64,000 bases of DNA from Flammeovirgaceae bacterium 311 (GTDB lineage Bacteria > Bacteroidota > Bacteroidia > Cytophagales > Cyclobacteriaceae), in assembly GCA_000597885.1 (NCBI GenBank), contig CP004371.1, positions 5,968,001-6,032,000 on the forward strand. Direction: 5' to 3'. Of this stretch, positions 52,902 to 61,812 are shown piece by piece (the stretch's first letter is position 1; each line of letters begins with the position of its first letter). The notes beneath the pieces are model-generated. The model made no database searches and was not told the DNA's origin. It saw only the letters and a program-made list of their open reading frames with translations. The translations under genes were made by a program, and so were the position numbers.

Positions 52902-54446
52902 ATGAAGCACTATTCAACAAAGTTCAAGCATATCGTTCCTACCTTTTTACTGATTGCATTTGGAACAACTGCAGTCACTCTGTTATTTCGATGGGTATTC
53001 ACAATCAATTCAGAGATCTTGCCCATCAAAGAGGATGTTTTCAACATTTGGCTACCAATAATATTGCCTTGGATACCGATGTTGATATGGCTAAGGCCAA
53101 AGGTTAGGATAGTAAAATTCAAAAAAGGTGGAGATGCTCCAATGCTATTACAATTTATAGCATGGGGTACTATGGTTGCTATGCTAATAGTCTCGAATGG
53201 CTATTTGAAAACAGCTACAGGGAAGTTAGCCGAGCTACATTCGATTGATGAGCTTGTAGAACAGGACTCCAGGTATATTAAATTTGGTCATATAGAACTT
53301 GAAAGACAATTTGGCAGTGCACACACAGAGTTTCGTGCAAGCGGCAAGTACAATCAGTATCTGAATTTTGACACTTATTTTGTCTACCCATTCAAAGTAA
53401 GTAACCCAGATAGTAAATTCAAGTATTGGTACGGAGTAAAGTTTGATGAGCAAATAAGCAATAAAATTAGCCCTGAAGAGAAGGAAAAGAAGTATCAATT
53501 TTTCTTTGAAAAAGCAGTAAAAGATTTTGAGTCCTATAAATTTTCCGAACCTAACTTTTTTGAGATTTTACCCCATTCGGATGATCGTGACGGATTTAAA
53601 AATGCGATAACACAATTAGGCATATATTCAGATGTTGAGCCTGTTATCATTGAGCCTCGGGAAGGCTTGTATTCCGAAAGAAATGGAAACAAGTTGGCGT
53701 GGATTTTTGGATCGTTCGGTATTGGTTTCTCGTTATTTTTATTTGCTTTGATCTTCCCTCAATATCACGCAGCTGAGCATAGGAGACAGTTAAAAGGGTT
53801 AAAGCCAAAGTCGGACGAGCTGGTGGACATGCTAAAGTTTCTAGTCCCTAGGGATGGGCATTTTGCTACTTCAATTATCCTCGATCTCAATATTCTTGTA
53901 TTTCTCGTCATGGTTTTCTCAGGCATCCATATTATATCGCCAAATGGCAGTGAGCTATTAGAATGGGGAGCAAATAGAAGATCCGAAACAATTGGTGGTG
54001 ATTGGTGGCGTCTGGTCTCAAGTATGTTCTTACACGGTGGAATAATGCACCTGTTTTTAAATGTTTATGGGTTGGTAATCGCTGCAATATTTGTCGAACC
54101 AATATTTGGGCGCATCAACTATTTTATAATCTACTTTGCCTCTGGAATCTGTGGAAGCTTAGCAAGTATTTATTGGTATGAAAATACGGTAAGTGTAGGT
54201 GCTTCAGGTGCAATATTTGGCCTCTATGGAGCGATACTAGGATTGCTATTAACAAACGCTGTTCCTAAAGATGGCAAGAAGTTAATTTTTATGTTAATGG
54301 GGCCTTATGTTGGAATCAACTTACTTTTCGGACTCACAGGAGGCATCGATAATGCAGCTCACATTGGAGGTCTGGTTTCAGGAGCCCTGTTGGCATTAAT
54401 TTTATACTTAACAAAGAATACAGATAATAGCAGTCAGCCCGCATAA
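52902..54446 (+). CDS. Rhomboid-family intramembrane serine protease
   Basis: 514 residues. Two N-terminal membrane segments and a ~150-residue extramembrane region precede the rhomboid core: GGDWWRLVSSMFLHGGIMHLFLNVYGL, the catalytic serine S435 in G433-A-S-G-A-I-F-G and the catalytic histidine H487 in AAHIGG. It would cleave transmembrane substrates in the inner membrane. The long N-terminal extension is unusual and may choose substrates. Its stop codon overlaps the start of a Fic remnant. Confidence 0.92.
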   Translation: MKHYSTKFKHIVPTFLLIAFGTTAVTLLFRWVFTINSEILPIKEDVFNIWLPIILPWIPMLIWLRPKVRIVKFKKGGDAPMLLQFIAWGTMVAMLIVSNGYLKTATGKLAELHSIDELVEQDSRYIKFGHIELERQFGSAHTEFRASGKYNQYLNFDTYFVYPFKVSNPDSKFKYWYGVKFDEQISNKISPEEKEKKYQFFFEKAVKDFESYKFSEPNFFEILPHSDDRDGFKNAITQLGIYSDVEPVIIEPREGLYSERNGNKLAWIFGSFGIGFSLFLFALIFPQYHAAEHRRQLKGLKPKSDELVDMLKFLVPRDGHFATSIILDLNILVFLVMVFSGIHIISPNGSELLEWGANRRSETIGGDWWRLVSSMFLHGGIMHLFLNVYGLVIAAIFVEPIFGRINYFIIYFASGICGSLASIYWYENTVSVGASGAIFGLYGAILGLLLTNAVPKDGKKLIFMLMGPYVGINLLFGLTGGIDNAAHIGGLVSGALLALILYLTKNTDNSSQPA

Positions 54447-54576
54447 ATCTATTACCCTGGCATCAAAAGCCACCGCAACCCAGGATTTACAAGATCTGGT
54501 AGAAAAAGGGGTGTTCATTCCAGTAGGGGGTGGTCGCAGTACACGACATGAGTTGAATATTCATCTCAATAAATAG
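54445..54576 (+). pseudogene. Fic-family protein C-terminal remnant, copy 2
   Basis: Forty-three in-frame codons read SKATATQDLQDLVEKGVFIPVGGG, then RSTRHELNIHLNK and a stop: the C-terminal winged-helix tail of Fic proteins. The catalytic domain and start are missing. It lines up with the remnant at 38408-38580, including flanking DNA similarity (GGCATCAAA before the shared part). It directly abuts the rhomboid stop codon. Confidence 0.8.
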
Positions 54577-54790
54577 CAAATCTTTTGATATACTATAACT
54601 TCTATCTTATGTTAGTGTGCATTTACATTTCTTGAGTCTGGTATCAGCATTTTTAAATTTTAATTGATAAACTAGATTAAAGATTGATCTAGGGCTAGAG
54701 GAGGGAAATAGAAATGTGTTATTGATTATTAATTTTTAATGGTGACAACTCCAGTGCTACTGCTTCACAATATTCTTCAAAACTACTGAA

Positions 54791-55621
54791 ATGAGACTCG
54801 CTTTTCTTCTTCTGTTTATTTCAACAACACTCTTTGGGCAAGAAAAAAGATTTTTTACCCCTTATTTTCAAAGTATGACGGATGAAAAGACGTCGCAGGA
54901 AAGGATTTTTAGTTTTGATGATCAACAAACAACCATTGAAGACTATAAAGAGGGCCAACTTGTTGAAAAAGGGATAATATATGGCCTAACTGATATAATC
55001 AAAATAAATGAATTTGCATGGTATTGCATATCACAGGGAAACAAAAATAACTACCGTAGTTATTTTGATAATGTAAAAGGCACATTTGAGTTTTATGAAA
55101 AAGGTCAGTTATGTAAAAGAGTGATTTTCAATGGGATTGAAGTTAAATATGCACAAGTTTGGAATCAGGATGGGCAAGAGATTTTAACGAATGGCAGTGG
55201 AGAAACTTCAGATACATCAGAAAATGGAGATGAACAGTTTTATGTTAAATACAGTGATTCCACATTGGTTATGTATTATGGCGTGAGAATCCAAAAGCAG
55301 GATACCATCTATTACACCGTAGATAAATTAGCTGCTCCAAAAGAGGGTGTTCAAAGTTTTTATAACAGGCTGTTTAAGGTTTTGAAGTATCCTGGGTTTG
55401 CCAGGTTGGCTGGCATCGAAGGGAGAGTATATATCGAATTCATTGTGGATGAGCGTGGTAAGCTTATTGAGTTTAAGCCACTAACAAATGAAGGATATAA
55501 TTTTGAAGCAAAAGTCATTAAAAAGCTTGAGAAGTTTCCGGACTGGAATCCTGCAGTATATCAAAATAAATTTGTAAAGACGAGGCGTGTTTTACCAGTG
55601 GTATTCAGGTTAGAAGACTGA
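54791..55621 (+). CDS. Secreted protein with TonB C-terminal-like domain
   Basis: 276 residues. A signal peptide (MRLAFLLLFISTTLFGQ) is followed by MORN-like beta repeats (YKEGQLVEKGIIYG; FEFYEKGQLCKRVIFNG) as in toxin-43/MORN antitoxin-type proteins. A C-terminal TonB-like domain (LAGIEGRVYIEFIVDERGKLIEFKPLTN ... RVLPVVFRL) ends the protein. Such proteins are common and uncharacterised in Bacteroidota. It may respond to or transmit energy or signals at the outer membrane; function unknown. Confidence 0.75.
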   Translation: MRLAFLLLFISTTLFGQEKRFFTPYFQSMTDEKTSQERIFSFDDQQTTIEDYKEGQLVEKGIIYGLTDIIKINEFAWYCISQGNKNNYRSYFDNVKGTFEFYEKGQLCKRVIFNGIEVKYAQVWNQDGQEILTNGSGETSDTSENGDEQFYVKYSDSTLVMYYGVRIQKQDTIYYTVDKLAAPKEGVQSFYNRLFKVLKYPGFARLAGIEGRVYIEFIVDERGKLIEFKPLTNEGYNFEAKVIKKLEKFPDWNPAVYQNKFVKTRRVLPVVFRLED

Positions 55622-55634
55622 GTAGAAAATTTTT

Positions 55635-55823
55635 ATGTTTCTGGCCGATGGATGGAAAAGAGGAATAGGGGTGTACTGGAAAAATGTGGAAAAGGAAGGA
55701 TATAACCCTTCAAAGGACCGGAAGACCCTAGTTGTCAGGAAGGAACTATTTGTAGACTATGAGTTGCCAATGAAAGATGAGTACAGTGAATTTATCCTTA
55801 ATCTGATTGAAAGTAAAGAATAA
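55635..55823 (+). CDS. Small hypothetical protein, 62 residues
   Basis: A soluble, charged frame (MFLADGWKRGIGVYWKNVEKEGY...) starting 14 bp after the TonB-C-like gene. No family recognised. It could be a real small gene or the surviving piece of a larger one, since the following ~160 bp contain another gene tail in a different frame. Confidence 0.35.
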   Translation: MFLADGWKRGIGVYWKNVEKEGYNPSKDRKTLVVRKELFVDYELPMKDEYSEFILNLIESKE

Positions 55824-55841
55824 AATGATCGGGGTGCTGTT

Positions 55842-55987
55842 GATTCCGAATCGGGTATTGGAAATTATTTGAGGGAGACTCCGATACCTTTGATAGCAAC
55901 TTTAGCTACGATTCTGGTTGTGACGGCGGCGATAGTGGCAGTTCAGGTGGTGGCTGCTCCGGTTGTGTTGGCTGTGGGAGTGATTAG
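55842..55987 (+). pseudogene. Cys/Gly-rich gene tail without a start
   Basis: A frame entered after a TGA and lacking any start codon reads GYWKLFEGDSDTFDSNFSYDS and ends with a Cys/Gly/Ser-rich tail (CDGGDSGSSGGGCSGCVGCG). Tails of this kind occur at the ends of membrane or surface proteins in Bacteroidota. It is probably the 3' end of a lost gene. Confidence 0.4.
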
Positions 55988-56063
55988 GAGCTTGTAAACA
56001 ATTAACTTATGGCCTCACCGTTATATGTTAGTCATCGTTTATTCATACCATAAAATTCCTGCT

Positions 56064-56687
56064 ATGAAAAAGGCTATTCTGATCATCCTCCTTTTTTTTG
56101 CTGCCATTCCCCTGCAGGCACAAGAATGCTTGAATGTTAAATACAAGTTGCGGGGCTATTTTTATGCAGGAACCAGCCATGAGGATTCAACAGCACTTGG
56201 TGGATTTTATGAAGATACCAATTCCCCTAAACCAACAAACGAAAGGATCAGGCAGCTATCCAAACCCTCTCAATTTCAGTTGATCGTAAAAACTGATTCC
56301 CTGGCAGAGTTTCAAAAAGGCATCAAGGGCTTCAAAGTATTCCTGATCAATAACACAGACTCTATTATTTCACTGCAGGCTCAAGATAGCCGTCTAAATC
56401 TGAAGAGGCAGGTTTTTTACAACAACCAATGGCAGGATGTGGAGTATTTGCCAAGTAGTTGGTGCGGAAACAGCTATCATTCAGTTTTCATCAAGCCTAG
56501 TGAGTACTGGGATTTCATAGCCCCTTGTCTTAGGGGTAAACATCAGGCAAAGTTCAGGTTTGAACTTGCAATAAATGAGCAGGAGAAGATCTATTCTAAT
56601 GAATTTAGTGGTAGTTTTAACAAGAGCCAGCTCATCAAAGAACAGGGTCACACGCCAACCAGCATTATGGACCCTTACGATAATTGA
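56064..56687 (+). CDS. Hypothetical secreted protein, 207 residues
   Basis: The ATG at 56064 is chosen because it starts a clean signal peptide (MKKAILIILLFFAAIPLQAQ); the frame is open to 56025. The mature part is beta-rich with a central Ig-like run (FKVFLINNTDSIISLQAQDSRLNLKRQVFYN) and two cysteines near CGNSYHS and APCLRG that could form a disulfide. No family recognised. Probably periplasmic or secreted. Confidence 0.65.
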   Translation: MKKAILIILLFFAAIPLQAQECLNVKYKLRGYFYAGTSHEDSTALGGFYEDTNSPKPTNERIRQLSKPSQFQLIVKTDSLAEFQKGIKGFKVFLINNTDSIISLQAQDSRLNLKRQVFYNNQWQDVEYLPSSWCGNSYHSVFIKPSEYWDFIAPCLRGKHQAKFRFELAINEQEKIYSNEFSGSFNKSQLIKEQGHTPTSIMDPYDN

Positions 56688-56746
56688 AGGAACATCTGAT
56701 ATAATACAATCGCTTCCAGTACTATCCAGCTTATTAGTACAGATTT

Positions 56747-57043
56747 ATGACAAGAGAAACAGTCAGGTTAAAAGATGAATTTAAGCATGCGATTCCTGCA
56801 ACAGTAGGTTATGTTCTCTCTATAGTTGCATTCTTCATTTTGAATAGGCTAGCTCCCAGTGGGCCATGTACACCAGGGCCAGGCATTTTAATTTTAGTCG
56901 TGCTGCCAGTAATAAGTTTTGTTTTGCTCATTTATAATCTTATCCAACGGTTTAGGAGCGGTGAACCAAACAAGATTGTCATCTGGATTCATTTACTTGT
57001 CTTTTCTGCCTTTTTAGTGCTTTTTATGCAGGATTTGTTATAA
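56747..57043 (+). CDS. Small integral membrane protein, 98 residues
   Basis: Three hydrophobic segments (AIPATVGYVLSIVAFFIL; GILILVVLPVISFVLLIYNL; VIWIHLLVFSAFLVLFM) with a short basic loop. No family recognised. It lies 59 bp after the secreted protein gene, possibly in the same transcript. Confidence 0.6.
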   Translation: MTRETVRLKDEFKHAIPATVGYVLSIVAFFILNRLAPSGPCTPGPGILILVVLPVISFVLLIYNLIQRFRSGEPNKIVIWIHLLVFSAFLVLFMQDLL

Positions 57044-57086
57044 TATGCGAATGTGCAGGACCTGTATGATGAAGACATTTGATTAA

Positions 57087-57112
57087 GTGTAAATTAACGT
57101 TAATGTTAACAC
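57087..57112. repeat. Dispersed near-palindrome, site 4
   Basis: GTGTAAATTAACGTTAATG followed by TTAACAC, the clearest match to site 3 with two substitutions. It separates the small membrane protein gene from the SMI1/KNR4-DUF6438 pair. Confidence 0.75.
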
Positions 57113-57178
57113 CAAAAGTAGCTCTGTAAATCAATGTATAACGCTACAATCTTGAGTTGACACCTCATTTTGATCAAT

Positions 57179-57763
57179 ATGATTAATAAGGAAGTAATAC
57201 ATGGCTTTGTTGATGAGTCCCTAAGAATACTTAAGGAACTTGATTTGCTTTCACTGCCTCATCCAAACATGCCTGCAGAAATGGTTGATCGGAGCAAAAC
57301 GCCTTCTAATGACTGGATTCCCTGGAAGGCTGTTCCTAGCCAGGTAACGAATGCTGATATCCAGGAAATTGAAGCCAAAATTGGGCTGAAGCTGCCAGAG
57401 CCTTACGTTGTTTTTCTGAAGTACAAGCATTTTTATGACTTAGATAACCCTAAAGAAATTACCTTCTTCAGACATTGTATAAGAGACTGGAAAAGAGAGC
57501 TTTACAATAATTATTTTGATTCCTGGGAGCCTGAAGAAATCATAGGTAAAGGTTATATTCCTTTTGGTGATTTTAGTGATTGGGGAATCATCTGCTTTAA
57601 CACCAATAAAAGGGTTAATTCTAATAATGATTGTGAAATTGTGCGCATTGACCATGAATTACTTTATAATAATCCTGTACCAAAAGACAGACTGTACGCT
57701 TCTTTCATCGACATGATTAAAGATCTGAGCGAGGAACAAAAGAAGAACCAGCAGAATGCATAA
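57179..57763 (+). CDS. SMI1/KNR4-family protein
   Basis: 194 residues from the ATG at 57179; a TTG three codons upstream is an alternative. The SUKH/SMI1-KNR4 core is recognisable: TNADIQEIEAKIGLKLPEPYVVFLKYKH, then FGDFSDWGIICFNTN. SUKH proteins are frequent immunity proteins of polymorphic and contact-dependent toxin systems, but no toxin gene is adjacent; orphan immunity genes in cargo regions are common. The end overlaps the next gene by 8 bp, indicating translational coupling. Confidence 0.85.
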   Translation: MINKEVIHGFVDESLRILKELDLLSLPHPNMPAEMVDRSKTPSNDWIPWKAVPSQVTNADIQEIEAKIGLKLPEPYVVFLKYKHFYDLDNPKEITFFRHCIRDWKRELYNNYFDSWEPEEIIGKGYIPFGDFSDWGIICFNTNKRVNSNNDCEIVRIDHELLYNNPVPKDRLYASFIDMIKDLSEEQKKNQQNA

Positions 57764-58949
57764 GCATACTTTAATAATACTGGGCGTCCTATTCTTTGCA
57801 TGTAGTTGTCAAGATTCTAAAAGACCTGAGGAGGAAAGTGCTGAACTGAAAACCAAGCAGGCTTTACAAGGTGAATGGGCATTGGTTACATCAAATGAGA
57901 CTGAATTTGATGATTTCCTCTTTTATCCTACTGGATTTGCTATCCAAAAGGATAGTTTCGAGCTATTTGAAGGGTACTATTCTGATGTTTATGATACTAT
58001 CAAACTGCAGGAGCTGTACAAGTTCTGGGGTACCATTACCAGTTATCGCATTCGGCAAGACAGTATATTCATTCAAAGCTTAGTTGATGATCAGTGGGAA
58101 TTTCGATGGAAGATAAATGATATTGATGCCGACACTTTAGTATTCGAGGAAGAGAATGCCAGCGAATCGAAGTACTACCGGCTAAAGTACAAGTTAGATT
58201 CCCTTGTTGATTTCGATCAGATAGTATATTCCAGTAGTGGCTGCTATGGTAATTGCCAAATACTTGATGTTTCTGTTGATAAGGCTGGAAATATTATCTT
58301 TCAGGGAGAAGGTTATGTAGAACCACTGGGTTTTTACCAGGGAAAGCTTAGTACTCAAGAAACCAAATATATATTTGATAAATTCGAAAAAGCGAATATA
58401 GTGGCTCTTAATAATGACTACAGTGCTAGTCATACTGATGATCAGAGTATCACCACAAGTTTCATCAAGGATGGGAAAATCGTGAAAACTATTCACGATT
58501 ATGGAATGACTGCACCAAAGGAACTGCTTTGGGCTTACGTGCCTATCAGTAATATTCATCATCTCCATCAGCTGGATACTATTTCAACTGAGGAGCCATA
58601 TTATCCCAAACTCCACTATTTTACATTTAGAAAAGAAGGGCTGATTTTACCTCTTGAAAAATCAGAAAGTTTCTATCTGTGGACAGAGCTTAGAAAAAGC
58701 GCTTTTACACAAACAACCTTTAAACCAAAGTATAAGCTCACTTTTAGTGGTAATTACACTTACTGGGGGCCAGATCCGAATGAAAACTATAAGCCCAAGG
58801 GGAAGATAAAAAGCATTCAAAGTGATGGGCGCTTTTATAAGATTGAATATGTGAAAGGCAAAACCATTATTTATGATTTGGGCTACAATTTTGTGGAGAG
58901 AAATTTAAAGCCCGAAAGATTTAGAAAGGCTGAAGAATGGGAGAGGTGA
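57756..58949 (+). CDS. DUF6438-domain lipoprotein
   Basis: 397 residues. A lipoprotein signal (MHKHTLIILGVLFFACSC) comes first. The middle carries a DUF6438-like segment (YSSSGCYGNCQILDVSVDKAGNIIFQGEGY) with its paired cysteines, then YGMTAPKELLWAYVPISNI. The first ~140 residues are a beta-rich lipocalin-like part. Function unknown. Coupled to the SMI1/KNR4 gene by an 8-bp overlap, so the two probably work together. Confidence 0.8.
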   Translation: MHKHTLIILGVLFFACSCQDSKRPEEESAELKTKQALQGEWALVTSNETEFDDFLFYPTGFAIQKDSFELFEGYYSDVYDTIKLQELYKFWGTITSYRIRQDSIFIQSLVDDQWEFRWKINDIDADTLVFEEENASESKYYRLKYKLDSLVDFDQIVYSSSGCYGNCQILDVSVDKAGNIIFQGEGYVEPLGFYQGKLSTQETKYIFDKFEKANIVALNNDYSASHTDDQSITTSFIKDGKIVKTIHDYGMTAPKELLWAYVPISNIHHLHQLDTISTEEPYYPKLHYFTFRKEGLILPLEKSESFYLWTELRKSAFTQTTFKPKYKLTFSGNYTYWGPDPNENYKPKGKIKSIQSDGRFYKIEYVKGKTIIYDLGYNFVERNLKPERFRKAEEWER

Positions 58950-59069
58950 TATCGAATGCTTCTTTTCTAAAATGATCTGGGTAATTGTTAAATACTCACT
59001 TCAGGTTAAAACAGCACCACTGGAAGTGGTTGTGGGCCATGAATTCATTTATGTTCTAAAGTAGTATGA

Positions 59070-59095
59070 GTGTAAATTAACGTTAACATTAGAGA
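59070..59095. repeat. Dispersed near-palindrome, site 5
   Basis: GTGTAAATTAACGTTAAC shares its first 17 bases with site 4 and then diverges (ATTAGAGA). It lies 8 bp from the stop of the ADP-ribosylglycohydrolase gene, between the DUF6438 module and that gene. Confidence 0.65.
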
Positions 59096-59102
59096 CAAGT
59101 AG

Positions 59103-60044
59103 TTAATCTTGCATTGCACCCGAAAATTTATTGCACAGATCTTCAATATCTTTTCTTCTTGCAAGCTGTGATAACCACTCCTGTGGAATACTACTTTCGC
59201 CATAGAGCAATCCGGCCAGTCCACCAGTAACAGCAGCGGTAGTATCAGTATCTTCTCCGAGGTTTACAGCTTTTAGTACAGCATCTTCATAGCTACTGGT
59301 AGTGAGCAGGCACCAAATGCTGGCCTCTAGGCAATGCACCACATAGCCACTGGATTTTATTTCGTCTTCCTCCAGCGTGGCAATATCATTTTCCAGGAGT
59401 CGCTTAAAATGGGTTACCTCTGCCGGATTTATTTCCTTTTGCCGTAGAAACTGTCGCAGCACCTGTGCTGACAGCAGATAAGCTTCTTCTTTGGTATTTC
59501 CCATGAGCAGGAAACGAGCGTACTCAAGATAGTAAAAGCTAGCAATGACAGAGCGTATGTGAGCGTGGGTGATAGACGAAACATGCTTAGTTAACGACCA
59601 ACGCTCTTCTACTGGAAGGTCTTTTATGTAGAACAGCAGGGGGAGAATTCTCATCAGAGAGCCATTGCCATTGCTCCACTCATCAAATCCTCCGGCAAGA
59701 TCAGGTTGTACTCCTTGTGTCAGCCGATGAATAGCCTCCCGGGTAGCAATGCCAATGTCGAACACCCTGCCATGCGGTGTCCAATACCCTTCTCCCAGCC
59801 AGCGCTTAAAATTCATGGCAACAGACTCCAGTTTAAAAGGCTGCTGGCTCAATGCTTCTGCCAGACAAAAAGCTAGGGAGCTATCGTCCGACCAGGTGCC
59901 AGGGGGCTGATCGTGTGTGCCATACCCGCGCATCGTTTTGCATGGACTTTGCTGAAGCTCCTGGCGGGAAAGGAATTCATAGGGAACGCCTAAAGCATCG
60001 CCAACAGCCAGACCTAACAGCGCTGCTCGTATTTTTGATTCCAT
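59103..60044 (-). CDS. Cytoplasmic ADP-ribosylglycohydrolase
   Basis: 313 residues, the usual DraG/ARH length, without a signal peptide. The fold begins KIRAALLGLAVGDALGVPYEF. Metal-binding acidic motifs are present: GTWSDDSSLAFCL near residue 50 and GEDTDTTAAVTGGLAGLLYG near residue 260. NGNGSLMRILPL and THAHIRSV complete the signature. It removes ADP-ribose from proteins or small molecules inside the cell. It is only distantly related to the two exported proteins at 26020 and 30480 and lacks their C-terminal extension. Confidence 0.93.
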   Translation of the reverse strand: MESKIRAALLGLAVGDALGVPYEFLSRQELQQSPCKTMRGYGTHDQPPGTWSDDSSLAFCLAEALSQQPFKLESVAMNFKRWLGEGYWTPHGRVFDIGIATREAIHRLTQGVQPDLAGGFDEWSNGNGSLMRILPLLFYIKDLPVEERWSLTKHVSSITHAHIRSVIASFYYLEYARFLLMGNTKEEAYLLSAQVLRQFLRQKEINPAEVTHFKRLLENDIATLEEDEIKSSGYVVHCLEASIWCLLTTSSYEDAVLKAVNLGEDTDTTAAVTGGLAGLLYGESSIPQEWLSQLARRKDIEDLCNKFSGAMQD

Positions 60045-60401
60045 GGTTGTTGCTGTTAATCTATAATTAAACTGGCATAGTATGTTACTCTTAGTAAAGA
60101 TGCACGTTCCTCCAGCGCGTCGATAACCTTACTGAGGCTGGAGGTGGCTTTCCAATCGGCAGAAACCTAAACCAAAGAATTTATAGACGAATTGTTTATA
60201 TGGCGTACTTCATTTGCTCTACCCCTGGCCAGTGCTGGAAAGCCCTCCGGTATCTAAACTTTGGCCTTCAACACATGGGGGAGAGGGGTAGCAGCAGGCC
60301 CATCATTATAAGGAATACGGTCACGGCTCCATACATGACCACTCAACTTCTGCCACTGGTTTTGCGCATACAGTTAGAGTTATCATGGAAGGTAAGTGTG
60401 C
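60045..60401. other. Gene-free interval
   Basis: 357 bp between the divergent side of the ADP-ribosylglycohydrolase gene and the end of the next minus-strand gene. No believable frame, repeat or RNA was seen. Confidence 0.5.
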
Positions 60402-60989
60402 TTATTCTTTGTCCCCAATTTTATGCTCGGTTAAATAGCATACCAGCTGGCCTTCAATCATGCTGGCAACGAAACCTATGCCTGGAGCATAATAATTGTG
60501 GTACTGGCTCATCTTTTCTTTATCTCTCCCTGTGAGCTGAGTTGCCTGAATGATGAGCAGGTTTTTATACATTCCCTGTGGAGTGGTTAGCTCAGCATCA
60601 GTTGCTTTAATTACATATTTCCAGCTGTTATCTGACTCCATCCAGGTAAAACCGGTGGTGGGGTTGGCCGGAATATCAATCGTTTCTCCACCGGTTTCCT
60701 GATCGTAGGCCATAAGGCCCGCTTCAGCTAGCCTAAAATAAGCAGTATCGGTGGCTCCCCAGGAATAGTAGCGAACACGCATGTTGTAATTTCGCCCACT
60801 CTTATTGTGGTCACTGCTGACAATTTTATCGGTGAAACCACCATTTCCCAGCTTGTATTCAAAATAGGTGCCGGGCACAAGTGATTCAATATAGCTTACT
60901 GAAGAAGCAGTGCTTGATCCAATGCTTTTCTTAGCGCAGGATGAAACGAAGACAGGAATGAGGAGAAAAAAGATGAACCTGATACGCAT
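60402..60989 (-). CDS. Hypothetical lipoprotein, 195 residues
   Basis: The ATG at 60989 gives a lipoprotein signal (MRIRFIFFLLIPVFVSSC); an upstream in-frame ATG at 61019 would put ten extra residues before it. The mature part is beta-rich (YFEYKLGNGGFTDKIVSSDH; NPTTGFTWMESDNSWKYVIKATD), similar in style to DUF-type outer-membrane lipoproteins of Bacteroidota. No catalytic motif. The ~320 bp upstream to the duplicated module contain no recognisable element. Confidence 0.65.
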   Translation of the reverse strand: MRIRFIFFLLIPVFVSSCAKKSIGSSTASSVSYIESLVPGTYFEYKLGNGGFTDKIVSSDHNKSGRNYNMRVRYYSWGATDTAYFRLAEAGLMAYDQETGGETIDIPANPTTGFTWMESDNSWKYVIKATDAELTTPQGMYKNLLIIQATQLTGRDKEKMSQYHNYYAPGIGFVASMIEGQLVCYLTEHKIGDKE

Positions 60990-61312
60990 GGTTGATATTA
61001 TAGAGTTAAATGTGAACATAAACAGTGTTGATATTTGGTTGAAAAAAGAGGGATTATTTGTGATAGTCTTAACCCTATTTTTACCTTCAGCTATATTTCA
61101 ATTTCATCAATAAGAAAGTAATTGTTTCTATCTGCATATAGACAAGTACATCACTCAAATAAGCCAATTGTGGCTAAATTATGGGTTTCCTTTAAATTCA
61201 AATAATCTTTTGTTAATGGATGTAAGATAAAAGCTAAGCTTGTTTCAATCTATACAGTCTAATCCTGTGGTGTGGATGCTTTATATATTGAGCTTTTTGC
61301 TGCTCAAGTACA

Positions 61313-61783
61313 TCATATCCCGAACTCGCCTTTCTTCTTATTGATCAATTCACCCGCCTCGCTCAAATCATTTGTAAAGCCTGCTATCTGGAAACCTGAT
61401 CTGCCAGTGGTAAACAGAAAGTAATCATCAAGGCCCTTGATGCGGAGCTTATACAGGGGAGGGAATATAAAGTGGAGCAGATGAACGGATTCAACATCTA
61501 TCCAATTGACCAGGAGCTCCTCTTTACCATCTTTAATTCGAATGGCCTGTTTTCCAATCTCCACCATCACATAACTGTCTTTAAAATACAAGAAAATGAG
61601 GATTAGCAGACAGCCACAAAGCAGTATCACAAGCAACAGCCAGAATTCCAACATTACCGGCTCACCATTCACTGTGGCGTGCTCCGGAGAGATATAATTA
61701 AAAACAGGAAAAGATATCAGGACTGCTCCAATGATAAGGGGAAGGTATTTAAAACCGTAGTATGCTTCTTTGCCGCTTTCCAT
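61313..61783 (-). CDS. Two-TM protein with PH-like C-terminus, module copy B
   Basis: 156 residues from the ATG at 61783, the position that aligns with the start of the copy-A protein. Same layout: two N-terminal membrane segments, then MVEIGKQAIRIKDGKEELLVNWIDVESV. It differs from copy A at many positions, especially in the second membrane segment and the last 50 residues, and the DNA is clearly more diverged than in the rest of the module. Confidence 0.75.
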   Translation of the reverse strand: MESGKEAYYGFKYLPLIIGAVLISFPVFNYISPEHATVNGEPVMLEFWLLLVILLCGCLLILIFLYFKDSYVMVEIGKQAIRIKDGKEELLVNWIDVESVHLLHFIFPPLYKLRIKGLDDYFLFTTGRSGFQIAGFTNDLSEAGELINKKKGEFGI

Positions 61784-61812
61784 AATCTTGAGTCGCAAAT
61801 TTTATTAACCAA

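Noticed and set aside
56575-56778. 67-codon plus-strand frame overlapping the end of the secreted protein gene
   Set aside because: It overlaps a gene with a signal peptide in another frame and has no motif or plausible start signal.
60200-60535. 111-codon plus-strand frame in the gap before the hypothetical lipoprotein
   Set aside because: Cysteine- and leucine-rich translation without motif, extending antisense into a lipoprotein gene with a clear signal peptide.
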